From DASCNA01 sp036011305 (lineage in GTDB: Bacteria; Verrucomicrobiota; Lentisphaeria; Victivallales; GWF2-38-69), in the NCBI GenBank assembly GCA_036011305.1, contig DASCNA010000261.1, forward strand, positions 1 through 25,351: 25,351 nt of DNA. Reading direction: 5' to 3'. Position numbers and translations under genes: made by a program. The notes under the pieces are model-generated. The model searched no databases. It was not told where the DNA came from and saw only the letters and a list, made by a program, of their open reading frames with translations. Shown one piece after another: positions 7,173-15,536 of this stretch (position 1 is the first letter of the stretch; every line of letters starts with the position of its first letter).

Positions 7173-7988
7173 ATGAAAAGGCAAATTATAAAAATTGATC
7201 AGGAAAAATGTAACGGTTGTGGTCTTTGTGTTCCAAATTGCCCCGAAGGTGCAATACAGATGATAGACGATAAAGCACGTTTAATCAGCGATCTGTTTTG
7301 TGATGGTTTAGGTGCCTGTATAGGTGAATGCCCACAGGGAGCAATAGAAATCGAAGAAAGAGAAGCTGTACCTTATGATGAAAGAAAAGTTATGGCTAAT
7401 ATTGTTAAGCAAGGGGCTAATACTATAAAAGCTCACCTCAAACATTTAAGAGATCATAATCAAACAAAATTCCTGCAGGAAGCAGTTATGTTTTTAAAAG
7501 AAAATAAGATAGCTCTTCCTGATCTTGAAGAAAAACATCATTTCCAAGGATGTCCTGGCAGCAGGCAGAGAGTAATAAAAAGAGAAAAAAGTGAAAGCAG
7601 TGAAAATGTATCATTGGATTCTGAATTAAGTCAATGGCCTACACAGTTAAATTTGGTCAGCCCTGATGCTTCATTCTTTGAAAGTTCAGACCTGCTTGTA
7701 TGTGCAGACTGTGTACCCTTTGCATATGCTAATTTTCACAGCAAACTGCTTAAAGGTAAAAGTTTGGTAATGTTCTGCCCTAAATTGGATCATGAAATAG
7801 ATGTTTATATTGAAAAACTGGCACAAATATTTTCAAATAAAAATATAAAATCTGTTACTATTGCCAGAATGGAAGTTCCATGCTGCGGCGGTACAGAAAT
7901 GATTGTTAAAAAAGCTATGGAAAAAGCTGGCGCAGATATAGAAGTTAAAGTTCAGATAATTAATATAGACGGGACTTTAAGAAGTTAA
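7173..7988 (+). CDS. Ferredoxin-domain iron-sulfur protein, probable redox partner of Hcp
   Basis: The 271-residue cytoplasmic protein begins with a ferredoxin domain. The first motif is complete (Cys13, 16, 19, 23), but the second reads CDGLGACIGECP (Cys43, 49, 53) and lacks the middle cysteine. The remaining 200 residues have more cysteines: QGCPGSR, VCADCVPFA and VPCCGGTE, the last resembling cysteine-rich redox domains. AAGGAG stands 8 bases before the ATG. It lies between the TetR gene and hcp, and similar proteins neighbour hcp in anaerobes, so electron supply to Hcp is the likely role. This is inference from context; the protein could also be an Fe-S sensor or an assembly factor. Confidence 0.75.
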   Translation: MKRQIIKIDQEKCNGCGLCVPNCPEGAIQMIDDKARLISDLFCDGLGACIGECPQGAIEIEEREAVPYDERKVMANIVKQGANTIKAHLKHLRDHNQTKFLQEAVMFLKENKIALPDLEEKHHFQGCPGSRQRVIKREKSESSENVSLDSELSQWPTQLNLVSPDASFFESSDLLVCADCVPFAYANFHSKLLKGKSLVMFCPKLDHEIDVYIEKLAQIFSNKNIKSVTIARMEVPCCGGTEMIVKKAMEKAGADIEVKVQIINIDGTLRS

Positions 7989-8092
7989 TTGGAAAATGAT
8001 GCAGAATTTTTAAATTTGAATGTTGAGTTAATTGTAGAAGATATGAATTAAGTAAAATGTAAACAAATAAAATTAACGTAGGAGAAGTTAAA

Positions 8093-9787
8093 ATGAGTAT
8101 TTTCGATTGTTTCAAAAAGAAAAATGGGAAAGTTGAATTAGATTCAAAACAGATAAGTAAAATGTTTTGCTATCAATGTCAGGAAGCCTGTAAAAATACA
8201 GGTTGTGATGTTGCCGGAATGTGCGGTAAAAAAGCAGATACAGCCAACTTGCAGGATCTTCTGATTTACTCGCTTAAAGGTATTGCTGTAACAGCTAAAG
8301 CTGCCGGTTTGGAAAAAGATGAAAAAATAGGTAAATTTATCACAGATTCACTGTTTGTAACTGTTACAAACACAAACTTTGATAACTCAAGAATTGAAAA
8401 AATGATTGAGCAGGCCCTTGAAATCAGAAATTCTATAAAATCAGAGCATGCATCTAGAATAAGTGGTGATCTTCATGACTCAGCAACATGGAATGGTTCT
8501 ACTGCTGAATATTTAGCAAAAGCTGCCGAAGTTGGCGTTTTAGCTACTGATAATGACGATGTTCGTTCTTTACGTGAATTACTTATTTATGGCATTAAAG
8601 GTATTGCTGCATATGCACATCATGCTGGAGTATTAGGTAGTGAAGATAGTGTAATATATGCATTTGAAATTGAAGCACTTGCTTCTACTACAGAAAATCT
8701 TTCTGTTGATGCAATGATTGGTTTGGTTTTAAAAGCAGGCGAAGTAGCTGTTACAACAATGGCACTGCTTGATGCTGCAAATACAACTGCTTATGGTAAT
8801 CCTGAATTAAGTAAAGTAAATATTGGTGTTGGAAACAATCCAGGAATTCTTATTTCAGGACACGATTTGAAAGACATGGAAGAATTGCTGAAACAGACAG
8901 AAGGTACTGGCATTGATGTATATACTCATAGTGAAATGCTGCCTGCTCATTACTATCCTGCATTTAAGAAATATAAACATCTTGTAGGTAATTACGGTAA
9001 TGCTTGGTTTAAACAGGATAAAGAATTTGAATCATTCAATGGTCCTATTTTAATGACAACTAACTGTATAGTTCCTCCTAAAGATTCTTATAAAGATAGA
9101 ATTTATACGACTGGAACAACGGGTTATGCCGGAATTAAACATATTGGAGACAGAGAAGACGGAAAAGCTAAAGATTTCAGTGAAATAATTGAATTAGCTA
9201 AAAAATGTTCTGCTCCTACTGAAATAGAAAAAGGCGAAATAGTAGGAGGTTTTGCACACAATCAAGTACTTGCTTTGGCTGATAAAGTAGTTGCTGCTGT
9301 AAAATCAGGCGCTATCAAGCGTTTTATTGTTATGGCTGGTTGTGACGGACGTCATAAAAACAGATCATATTTTACAGAAATTGCAGAAAACCTTCCTAAA
9401 GATACAGTTATTTTAACTGCCGGTTGTGCTAAGTACCGTTATAATAAACTTGAACTCGGTGATATCGGCGGTATTCCAAGAGTTCTTGACGCCGGGCAGT
9501 GCAACGACTGTTACTCATTGGCAGTAATAGCTCTTAAACTAAAAGAGGTTTTTGAGTTGGAAGATATTAATGATCTACCAATATCTTTCGATATAGCATG
9601 GTATGAACAGAAGGCTGTTGCAGTTCTTTTAGCTTTGCTTCATTTGGGAGTAAAGGATATCAGATTAGGTCCATCACTTCCTGCATTCCTGTCACCGACA
9701 GTTGTTAAAGTATTAGTTGATACTTTTAATATTAAACCGACTGATGAAGTAGAAAAAGATATTGCTAATATGATGGAAGGTAAATAA
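8093..9787 (+). CDS. hcp: Hybrid-cluster protein (hydroxylamine reductase)
   Basis: Hcp carries a cubane cluster and a hybrid Fe-S-O cluster and reduces hydroxylamine or nitric oxide, protecting against nitrosative stress. The 564-residue length is normal. The proximal cluster motif is C26-x2-C29-x8-C38-x5-C44, the spacing of class I (anaerobe) enzymes that bind a [4Fe-4S]. Hybrid-cluster regions are visible in order: LPAHYYPAFKKY, TTNCIVPPKDSY, MAGCDGRHKNRSYF, TAGCAKYRYN, AGQCNDCYS and AWYEQKA. The start at 8093 follows GGAGAAG by 5 bases and gives a 23-residue charged extension before the usual start MFCYQC. It follows the ferredoxin gene by 104 bases, a gap in which I see no other gene. 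Co-regulation by the TetR protein is likely. Confidence 0.95.
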   Translation: MSIFDCFKKKNGKVELDSKQISKMFCYQCQEACKNTGCDVAGMCGKKADTANLQDLLIYSLKGIAVTAKAAGLEKDEKIGKFITDSLFVTVTNTNFDNSRIEKMIEQALEIRNSIKSEHASRISGDLHDSATWNGSTAEYLAKAAEVGVLATDNDDVRSLRELLIYGIKGIAAYAHHAGVLGSEDSVIYAFEIEALASTTENLSVDAMIGLVLKAGEVAVTTMALLDAANTTAYGNPELSKVNIGVGNNPGILISGHDLKDMEELLKQTEGTGIDVYTHSEMLPAHYYPAFKKYKHLVGNYGNAWFKQDKEFESFNGPILMTTNCIVPPKDSYKDRIYTTGTTGYAGIKHIGDREDGKAKDFSEIIELAKKCSAPTEIEKGEIVGGFAHNQVLALADKVVAAVKSGAIKRFIVMAGCDGRHKNRSYFTEIAENLPKDTVILTAGCAKYRYNKLELGDIGGIPRVLDAGQCNDCYSLAVIALKLKEVFELEDINDLPISFDIAWYEQKAVAVLLALLHLGVKDIRLGPSLPAFLSPTVVKVLVDTFNIKPTDEVEKDIANMMEGK

Positions 9788-9811
9788 TCTATTTTATTTA
9801 GATTTGTTAAT

Positions 9812-9842
9812 ATATAACCACGCTCTCTGAGCGTGGTTATAT
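9812..9842. terminator. Bidirectional terminator hairpin between hcp and the PAS regulator gene
   Basis: ATATAACCACGCTC (9812-9825) and GAGCGTGGTTATAT (9829-9842) form a perfect 14-base stem with a 3-base loop. The stop codon of the minus-strand regulator (9837-9839) lies inside the right arm. Neither side has a strong T-run, so efficiency is uncertain, but position between convergent genes supports termination for both. Confidence 0.65.
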
Positions 9843-10910
9843 GTTATCGGTTATATCTTTCAGTAAAATGATAACACAATCTCTATTTTGAAATGTTTTT
9901 CTGTCTCTGCTTACATGAACTGTTCTAATCTCACTATTTTTATTTATGATTCTATATTTTGCCGTTTTTGTATATGAATTAACCCCATATAGCTCTTCCA
10001 GAGAACTTTCTTTTAAGTCATCAGGATGATAAATTAATTTTGCAAACTGAATGGGATTAAGTTTTATTAAATATTCTATACTGTATCCGGTAATTTTTTC
10101 AACAAAACTATTCATATAGGTATATCTTTTTTTCTTGATATCTAAGAGTATTAATCCTGTAGACATAGCATTGACATGCATTTCAAGCAATTCTCGAGTC
10201 TGCTCTTCTTTTTTTCGGGCAGAAATATCTATCTGTACGGCTAAAATTCCTTCTACTTTATTCTGTGAGTCAAAAATAGGATATTTAGATATCAGTGCCC
10301 ACTTTTTTCTTCTGGAGCCGGGAAGATAACTTTCATAATTTAACATTGGTTTTCCGCTAAGTAATACCTGTCTGTCCTCATCTTCATTCTGCTTTGCTTC
10401 TTTAGTAGCAAAAAAATCCTTATCTATTTTTCCAGTAATATCATAATTGTTATTCAAAGATAAATTTTTTAAAAAGCCTTTGTTTGCAATAATATATTCC
10501 ATGTTGATATCTTTTATATAAAAAATGAATTCTAATGAACTGCTTAATCCATTAATGATTGTTCCAGCATGTACAAGCTTTTTTTTAAGGTTATCAATTT
10601 TATGATGTATAGAACTAAATTCGTTAAGGTTAATGAAAGTATTATTTTTTATTTGATCAGTAATTTGTAAAATGTCATTAGCTATTTTTTTATCAGAGAT
10701 GAGAATGTCTTCAGCTAAGTCTGAGATTTTATTGACAGGTATATTCAGGGTTCTGGCAATTGCTCTTATATATATTTCTTTTGGATATTTTTTACCCTTT
10801 TTCCATTCCCAGAATGTTGTTTTGCCAATGCCGATTATTTGGCATATATCTTTATAAGTTATCCTTTTTTGTTTAATGTAGAAATCTAAATTATCAAAGT
10901 AAATTTTCAT
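9837..10910 (-). CDS. XRE-type helix-turn-helix regulator with two PAS domains
   Basis: The 357-residue protein has an N-terminal XRE-like helix-turn-helix (residues 15-60, ITYKDICQIIGIGKTTFWEW), a linker, and two PAS domains at about residues 115-235 and 240-355. The second PAS ends in the usual VIILLKDITDN. No kinase, cyclase or other output domain follows, so it is likely a one-component sensor in which PAS ligand binding controls DNA binding. There are no membrane segments. TGGAGG lies 4 bases before the ATG. It is divergent from the short-chain dehydrogenase gene, with a perfect dyad in the shared region, which suggests autoregulation and control of that gene. Ligand unknown. Confidence 0.8.
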   Translation of the reverse strand: MKIYFDNLDFYIKQKRITYKDICQIIGIGKTTFWEWKKGKKYPKEIYIRAIARTLNIPVNKISDLAEDILISDKKIANDILQITDQIKNNTFINLNEFSSIHHKIDNLKKKLVHAGTIINGLSSSLEFIFYIKDINMEYIIANKGFLKNLSLNNNYDITGKIDKDFFATKEAKQNEDEDRQVLLSGKPMLNYESYLPGSRRKKWALISKYPIFDSQNKVEGILAVQIDISARKKEEQTRELLEMHVNAMSTGLILLDIKKKRYTYMNSFVEKITGYSIEYLIKLNPIQFAKLIYHPDDLKESSLEELYGVNSYTKTAKYRIINKNSEIRTVHVSRDRKTFQNRDCVIILLKDITDNI

Positions 10911-10947
10911 ACATCCTCCAATTTCTCTTTATATTGTATCACATAAT

Positions 10948-10966
10948 ACGAACGTGTATAGTTCGT
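10948..10966. promoter_or_regulatory. Candidate operator in the regulator/dehydrogenase intergenic region
   Basis: ACGAAC (10948-10953) and GTTCGT (10961-10966) form a perfect inverted repeat with a 7-base spacer, 38 bases upstream of the PAS regulator ATG and 102 bases upstream of the dehydrogenase ATG. It is the only GC-containing symmetric element in this 157-base region. Binding by the XRE-PAS protein is inferred from position. Confidence 0.55.
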
Positions 10967-11067
10967 TAACAGACTTATATATTCCGTTTTAGTGATTATT
11001 TACTTATATATTTATTAATTAATATCCAGCACTTACATTGTCAGTATTAAAAAAGGAGGAAATTAAA

Positions 11068-11910
11068 ATGGTATTAGCAAATCGCATTGCAATAGTAACA
11101 GGAGCTGGATCAGGTATAGGCAGAGCAATAGCTGTTAAATTATGTAAAGAAGGTGCAACAGTAATAGTTAACGATTACTCTTTAGAAGCTGCAGAAGAAA
11201 CTGTAGCAATAATAAAAAACTTTTATGGAAGAGCTATACCATATCATGGAGATGTTACAGATAGAAAAAGAATTTTTTCTATGGCTGAAGATGTGGCAAA
11301 TAAATTTGGTTCTATAGATATTCTTGTTAATAATGCAGGAATGGTATCAAGTTTTCTTATTGAAGATCTTCCTCCTGAAGTCTGGGATAAAACAATAGCT
11401 ATAAATCTTACTGGTTCATTTAACTGCACAAAAGCTGTAATTCCATATATGATAAAGCAAAATTATGGAAAACTTCTGTTTATAGGTTCATCTGCAGCAC
11501 ATCGAACCGGAGGTGGAGGTAAAGGAGATTATGTTGCATCAAAACATGGAGTTAGAGGCTTCATGAAAGAAATGGCATATGAACTCGGAAGATATAATAT
11601 CACATCAAATATGGTATGCCCCGGAGCTACAATGACTGAAATGTTTAAATCAATGGTGCCTGAAGATGAAATCAAAAAAATGAATGAAGGTGTACCCACA
11701 GGCAGTATTTGTACACCGGTGGATATTGCAGAATCAGTATGTTTTCTTGTATCAGACAGAGCAGCACAAATTACAGGACAATCACTGGATGTTGTATCTG
11801 GCAGCATGCTAAGTATAGGTACAGGTTATGTAGAGCATATGAAATGGCATTCTGATTTGAGCAAAAAAAAATTGAATGAATGGAATAATAAGCTTAAACC
11901 AATAAATTAG
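11068..11910 (+). CDS. Short-chain dehydrogenase/reductase (SDR)
   Basis: This 280-residue NAD(P)-dependent oxidoreductase has the classical SDR pattern: TGAGSGIG for cofactor binding (residues 11-18), DVT at 62-64, NNAG at 88-91, Asn113, and the catalytic Ser141/142, Tyr155 and Lys159 in GDYVASKHG. The C-terminal PGATMTEM loop is also typical. The tail is about 25 residues longer than in FabG-like members. AAGGAGGA (11053-11060) stands 7 bases before the ATG; an in-frame TTG at 11038 precedes this site and is rejected. It is followed 52 bases later by a VOC protein on the same strand. The substrate is not assignable; a regulated catabolic or detoxifying step is likely. Confidence 0.85.
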   Translation: MVLANRIAIVTGAGSGIGRAIAVKLCKEGATVIVNDYSLEAAEETVAIIKNFYGRAIPYHGDVTDRKRIFSMAEDVANKFGSIDILVNNAGMVSSFLIEDLPPEVWDKTIAINLTGSFNCTKAVIPYMIKQNYGKLLFIGSSAAHRTGGGGKGDYVASKHGVRGFMKEMAYELGRYNITSNMVCPGATMTEMFKSMVPEDEIKKMNEGVPTGSICTPVDIAESVCFLVSDRAAQITGQSLDVVSGSMLSIGTGYVEHMKWHSDLSKKKLNEWNNKLKPIN

Positions 11911-11962
11911 TAAATAGTTAGAACACTAAAAATAGAATAATAATTGTAATAAGAGGATTATC

Positions 11963-12391
11963 ATGATAATTGACATTGATCATATCAATATAGTAGTATC
12001 CAGTATGGACAAAACTTTAGAATTCTTCAACCTTTTTGGGTTTGAACAGAAAGAAACTGCAATACTGGAAGGAGATTGGATTTCTGAGTTGACATGTACA
12101 GATAATGTATCTATGGAATATGCTATGCTGATGCTGCCAAATTCTAATATTTCTATACAGCTGGCAAAATATAATTCACCTGCTTCTGAAACTGCTGATA
12201 TCAACAGTAAGGCAAGTACTATCGGTTATAGGCATATTGCACTTAAAGTTGTAGATTTGGAAAAAGAGTATAACAGGTTAAAAAAACATAATATAATTTT
12301 TAACAGCAAGCCATATCAAAGAGGAAATAAAAAACTTGTCTACTTTACCGGGCCGGATAATATCATAATGGAACTGGCTGAATATTTATGA
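11963..12391 (+). CDS. VOC family protein (methylmalonyl-CoA epimerase/glyoxalase-like)
   Basis: The 142-residue protein has two paired beta-alpha-beta-beta-beta units of the vicinal-oxygen-chelate fold. Likely metal ligands are His7 (DIDHINIVV), Gln66 (ISIQLAK), His91 (YRHIALKV) and Glu137 (IIMELAEY), the His/Gln/His/Glu set seen in methylmalonyl-CoA epimerases and related enzymes. The ribosome binding site AAGAGGA lies about 6 bases before the ATG. Together with the SDR gene 52 bases upstream it probably forms a two-gene unit controlled from the dyad at 10948-10966. The pairing of SDR and VOC hints at sequential steps on one substrate, but that is inference. Confidence 0.75.
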   Translation: MIIDIDHINIVVSSMDKTLEFFNLFGFEQKETAILEGDWISELTCTDNVSMEYAMLMLPNSNISIQLAKYNSPASETADINSKASTIGYRHIALKVVDLEKEYNRLKKHNIIFNSKPYQRGNKKLVYFTGPDNIIMELAEYL

Positions 12392-12450
12392 AAATAAATG
12401 TTATAATTGTAGATAAAAAGGGAATGTAAAAATTCTTATTATTGATTATT

Positions 12451-12489
12451 AAGTATGTTTACTTATATTTAGGTAAACATACTTTTTTT
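12451..12489 (+). promoter_or_regulatory. Large dyad before the WYL regulator: operator and/or terminator
   Basis: AAGTATGTTTAC (12451-12462) and GTAAACATACTT (12473-12484) are a perfect 12-10-12 inverted repeat. The right arm runs into seven Ts (12483-12489), so it could terminate the SDR-VOC transcript. It also lies 33 bases before the WYL regulator ATG, the place where BrxR/CapW-type regulators bind their own operators. Both roles are compatible. Confidence 0.65.
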
Positions 12490-12516
12490 CTGTAATTTTA
12501 AAGAGGTGGCTGATAA

Positions 12517-13320
12517 ATGTTTGAAGAGAAAAAAACTACAAGATTATCTTACCTTGAACGTGTTGCATACTGGCATGGAAAAATAACATCAAAAGATATA
12601 AGTGATAAATTCAGTATTCCGCAGATGCAGGCTGATCAGGATATAAAAGACTATATATATATGGCCCCTAATAACCTTGAATATGATTCAAATGAACAAG
12701 TTTATAAACCTGCCGATCTCTCTTTTATATTTATTTATGATGAAAATGAGTATATAAATATCTTATCTACTTACAGTAGAGAACAGAGCGTTTATTTTAA
12801 TACTCTGCCTGTAATTACAAAAGAATTCGATATGATGATGCTGAGGCTTATTTTGCGATCAATGTTCAATAGAAGTCATGTCCTGTCAATAGAGTATCAA
12901 TCGCTTGTCACAATTGAACCTGAAAAACGGGATATTCTGCCGTTTTCACTAGGAAGCTTTAAGAATAGACTGCACCTGAGGGCATATTGTTTTAAAAGAA
13001 AAGCTTTTAGAGATTTTGTTTTAAGCAGAATTACTTCTATATCTAAAATTCAACCCTATGATGGAGATATAATAATTGATGCTGATAGTCATTCTTATGT
13101 AACCTTGTTGGTAAAACCACATTCTAAACTCACTGCATCTCAGAAAAAATGCGTTGAACTGGAATATGATATGCAGAATGGGTTTAGGAAAATTAATGTA
13201 GAAAAATCTATGCTATTTTATTTGCTTGATGAATTGAAACTTGAAAATAGTAAATTAAAGCCTCCGTTTACTGTTCTTGAACTTATAAACAGAAACGAGA
13301 TTGATAAATATATTAAATAA
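12517..13320 (+). CDS. WYL-domain transcriptional regulator (BrxR/CapW-like)
   Basis: The 267-residue protein follows the BrxR/CapW layout: an N-terminal winged helix (about residues 10-65), a WYL domain (about 115-180) and a C-terminal WCX-like domain (about 195-265). Diagnostic strings are APNNLEYDSNEQVYKP after the winged helix and RLHLRAYCFKRKAFRDFVLS in the WYL core. Family members are dimeric repressors that often control phage-defence operons and sense nucleic acid or nucleotide ligands through WYL. Here no defence gene is visible; a methyltransferase follows at 21 bases. AGAGGTGG lies about 8 bases before the ATG. The dyad just upstream suggests autoregulation. The subfamily call is from remembered motif similarity, not an alignment. 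Confidence 0.75.
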   Translation: MFEEKKTTRLSYLERVAYWHGKITSKDISDKFSIPQMQADQDIKDYIYMAPNNLEYDSNEQVYKPADLSFIFIYDENEYINILSTYSREQSVYFNTLPVITKEFDMMMLRLILRSMFNRSHVLSIEYQSLVTIEPEKRDILPFSLGSFKNRLHLRAYCFKRKAFRDFVLSRITSISKIQPYDGDIIIDADSHSYVTLLVKPHSKLTASQKKCVELEYDMQNGFRKINVEKSMLFYLLDELKLENSKLKPPFTVLELINRNEIDKYIK

Positions 13321-13341
13321 TGAATAAACAGGAAAAATGTT

Positions 13342-14019
13342 ATGGATACATCTAAACATACCATTGAAGAATCTTTAAAACAGTGTTCTAAGCCAACAGG
13401 AGATATTGGAATAGAATATGGAAGAAATATGAATGAGTACCACAAACCATTAATAAAATGGGGGTTATCCACATTTTTTGACTCAAGGGAACTTATAGAT
13501 AATGTTGAAATTTTAGATGCTGGATGCGGCGCTGGTTTAGCAATTAATATAATGGCTGAAACTGTTTCCGAGTGTAATATAACAGGAATAGACTATTCAG
13601 ATGATATGGTGAATGCTGCAAGAAAATTTAATAAAAATCTACTTGAATCTGGAAGGGTAACTATACATAAAAGTTCTGTTGAAAAATTACCTTTTGATGA
13701 TAATAAATTTGATGTAGTTACAGCTACTGAAACTATTTATTTCTGGCCTGACTTATTTGAAAATGTTAAAGAAGTATATAGAACTTTGAAAGATGATGGT
13801 TCTTTTGTAGTAATTAATGAAGATTATTATAGAGAAGGATGTGAACTTATTCCGCATTGTAAAGCTATGATTGAGTCAGACTATGCTCAACTTCATGATG
13901 AAAACGAGCTTTTAGAATTATTTGAGAGTACAGGATTTAAAGATATCAAGATAAATGCAATTCCTTCAAAAGGCTGGATTACAGTCAGCGGAACAAAGCG
14001 AATTAATTGCAAGGCATAA
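13342..14019 (+). CDS. Class I SAM-dependent methyltransferase (Methyltransf_11/UbiE-like)
   Basis: The 225-residue protein has SAM motif I VEILDAGCGAGLA (residues 55-67), an acidic GIDYSDDMV at the end of strand 2, motif II with VEKLPFDDNKFDVVTATETIYFW, and the post-motif EVYRTLKDDGSFVVINE. This is the pattern of small-molecule methyltransferases such as UbiE and arsenite or natural-product enzymes; there are none of the cysteine motifs that mark arsenite methylation, so the substrate is open. AGGAAAA precedes the ATG. It follows the WYL regulator by 21 bases, so it is probably co-transcribed and under that regulator. It does not resemble restriction-modification DNA methyltransferases (no DPPY/NPPF). 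Confidence 0.8.
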   Translation: MDTSKHTIEESLKQCSKPTGDIGIEYGRNMNEYHKPLIKWGLSTFFDSRELIDNVEILDAGCGAGLAINIMAETVSECNITGIDYSDDMVNAARKFNKNLLESGRVTIHKSSVEKLPFDDNKFDVVTATETIYFWPDLFENVKEVYRTLKDDGSFVVINEDYYREGCELIPHCKAMIESDYAQLHDENELLELFESTGFKDIKINAIPSKGWITVSGTKRINCKA

Positions 14020-14053
14020 TAGTAGAAACGGTTTTAGCTAATTCAACACTTAT

Positions 14054-14083
14054 TAACTGGTGAAGATGAGCAGTTACTTTTTT
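14054..14083 (+). terminator. Probable terminator of the WYL-methyltransferase unit
   Basis: TAACTG (14054-14059) and CAGTTA (14071-14076) form a six-base stem with an 11-base loop, followed after one C by six Ts (14078-14083). The stem is short, but it is placed 34 bases after the methyltransferase stop and before the convergent flippase gene. Confidence 0.5.
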
Positions 14084-14105
14084 GTTGATATTACCTTTTA
14101 TTATA

Positions 14106-15437
14106 TTAAAAGATCGTGAATGGTTTGATTGGTATTGTCTTTTTTACAAATGAATAAACAAGGATAGCTTTTATTGATATGCTTATTAAAGCGGCAATTG
14201 CAATTCCTGTGATGCCGAACACATATGTCATTGGTATTCCAAGTATTATCAATGATGAAAGCTCATAAATATTGACTCTAATTTCTTTTTTTAGATTACA
14301 ATAGGTTAGAGTCTGTTCAGCCGGGTTTACCAGTGAACCAAGTAAAAAAGCTCCGCTTTGAATTAATAGCGGTATATAATAAAATTTAAATTTAGATCCA
14401 AAAGAGCCGAGAAGTTTATCTCCGAAAATTATAATCAGAATGTACAAAATTATCAGTATTGTGCTGTTTAATTTGTTTACGGTATTGATAATTAACTGAA
14501 ATTTTTTGAATTTGTTATAACTGGTCAGTAAATTTACCTTAGGTTTTATTAATAATGAGAGAGATGAAGGTATGATCCATATCATATTTGAGATAATAAG
14601 TATAGCTGTGTAGTAACCAACCAAATCTTTATTGGAATTCGTGAACTTTACTATATATAAACTTGTTGTTGCGATAAGAAGTACTACAATTTGGGTCGAG
14701 ATAAATTTAATAGATTCAGTCTTCCATTCCGGACGGATTAATAGAGCCTGATTACCCATTTTATATCTGATATTAATGTCGTTTTTACGGAACATTTTAT
14801 TTACCAGTATAATTTCGATAGTTAAAATCATTATAACTGAGATAAAGATAACTATCAGAATTGTGAAATAAGTAAGTTTTATTTTTAAAATATAAATTGC
14901 TATTGCAAACAATATTATTAGAAAAAAAGATGAGGCTATTTTATTTAACAAAAAATATAAAACAGTCCATTTGTTGCACAGCAGATAGCTGGCTAGAAGT
15001 ATGGACAATGCTGCTATAGGAACTATCCATAATGAATAAAGTATATTGTAATAGAAATCATATTCAGCTATACCTAAAGCATTTAATATAAAAATGAGAA
15101 TGTAAAAAGTGAAAATAAGCAGGAAACATATTTTGAAAGTACGTAATATAACTTTCAGATTCCATGCCATAAAACTGTACATATGTTTTTTATGTTTTTT
15201 GCTGATATATTTAGAAAGATATTTTATTGCTGAACTATTAGTGCCAAGAAGCAAAATTAATGATAGAAGAAGAAGTGTTCTTATAGTTATACCAAAAGCG
15301 CCGTACAGTGATGTTGGAAGCTGACTGGAAATAAAAGCATTCAGAAAATATTTTAACAGGTAGCTTATAATGCTGAGACAGAATAGTGATAATGCGGATC
15401 TCATTAATTTATGTTTGAATATAGCAAATTTTGGCAA
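14106..15437 (-). CDS. Polysaccharide flippase (MATE/PST, Wzx-like) membrane protein
   Basis: The 443-residue protein is almost entirely hydrophobic helices separated by short basic loops, about 12 membrane segments by eye. The N-terminal part (LYGAFGITIRTLLLLSLILLLGTNSSAIKYLSKY) follows the pattern of oligosaccharide/O-antigen flippases of the MOP superfamily, and the late segment with PAEQTLTYCNLKKE is also typical. Such proteins move lipid-linked sugars across the inner membrane. The start is TTG at 15437, with AGGA about 9 bases upstream; an ATG 11 codons inside is an alternative. No glycosyltransferase or polymerase gene is adjacent, so it is an isolated member and its substrate is unknown. 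It is convergent with the methyltransferase gene and divergent from the permease. Confidence 0.7.
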   Translation of the reverse strand: MPKFAIFKHKLMRSALSLFCLSIISYLLKYFLNAFISSQLPTSLYGAFGITIRTLLLLSLILLLGTNSSAIKYLSKYISKKHKKHMYSFMAWNLKVILRTFKICFLLIFTFYILIFILNALGIAEYDFYYNILYSLWIVPIAALSILLASYLLCNKWTVLYFLLNKIASSFFLIILFAIAIYILKIKLTYFTILIVIFISVIMILTIEIILVNKMFRKNDINIRYKMGNQALLIRPEWKTESIKFISTQIVVLLIATTSLYIVKFTNSNKDLVGYYTAILIISNMIWIIPSSLSLLIKPKVNLLTSYNKFKKFQLIINTVNKLNSTILIILYILIIIFGDKLLGSFGSKFKFYYIPLLIQSGAFLLGSLVNPAEQTLTYCNLKKEIRVNIYELSSLIILGIPMTYVFGITGIAIAALISISIKAILVYSFVKKTIPIKPFTIF

Positions 15438-15521
15438 CTGAATATTCCTGTCTCTTAGTTATTTTCACTTACTGAATAATACAATTATAGTCGATTTTGA
15501 GGAGATATTTTATTAAATAAA

Positions 15522-15536
15522 TGAATAAAATATTCA
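15522..15536. repeat. Small inverted repeat in the flippase/permease intergenic region
   Basis: TGAATA (15522-15527) and TATTCA (15531-15536) form a perfect 6-3-6 inverted repeat in the 209-base divergent region. It could be an operator, but short AT palindromes are expected by chance here. I see nothing else in 15438-15646. Confidence 0.25.

Noticed and set aside
13342..14019. DNA methyltransferase of a restriction or BREX system
   Set aside because: There is no DPPY/NPPF catalytic motif and the size and motif order are those of small-molecule methyltransferases.
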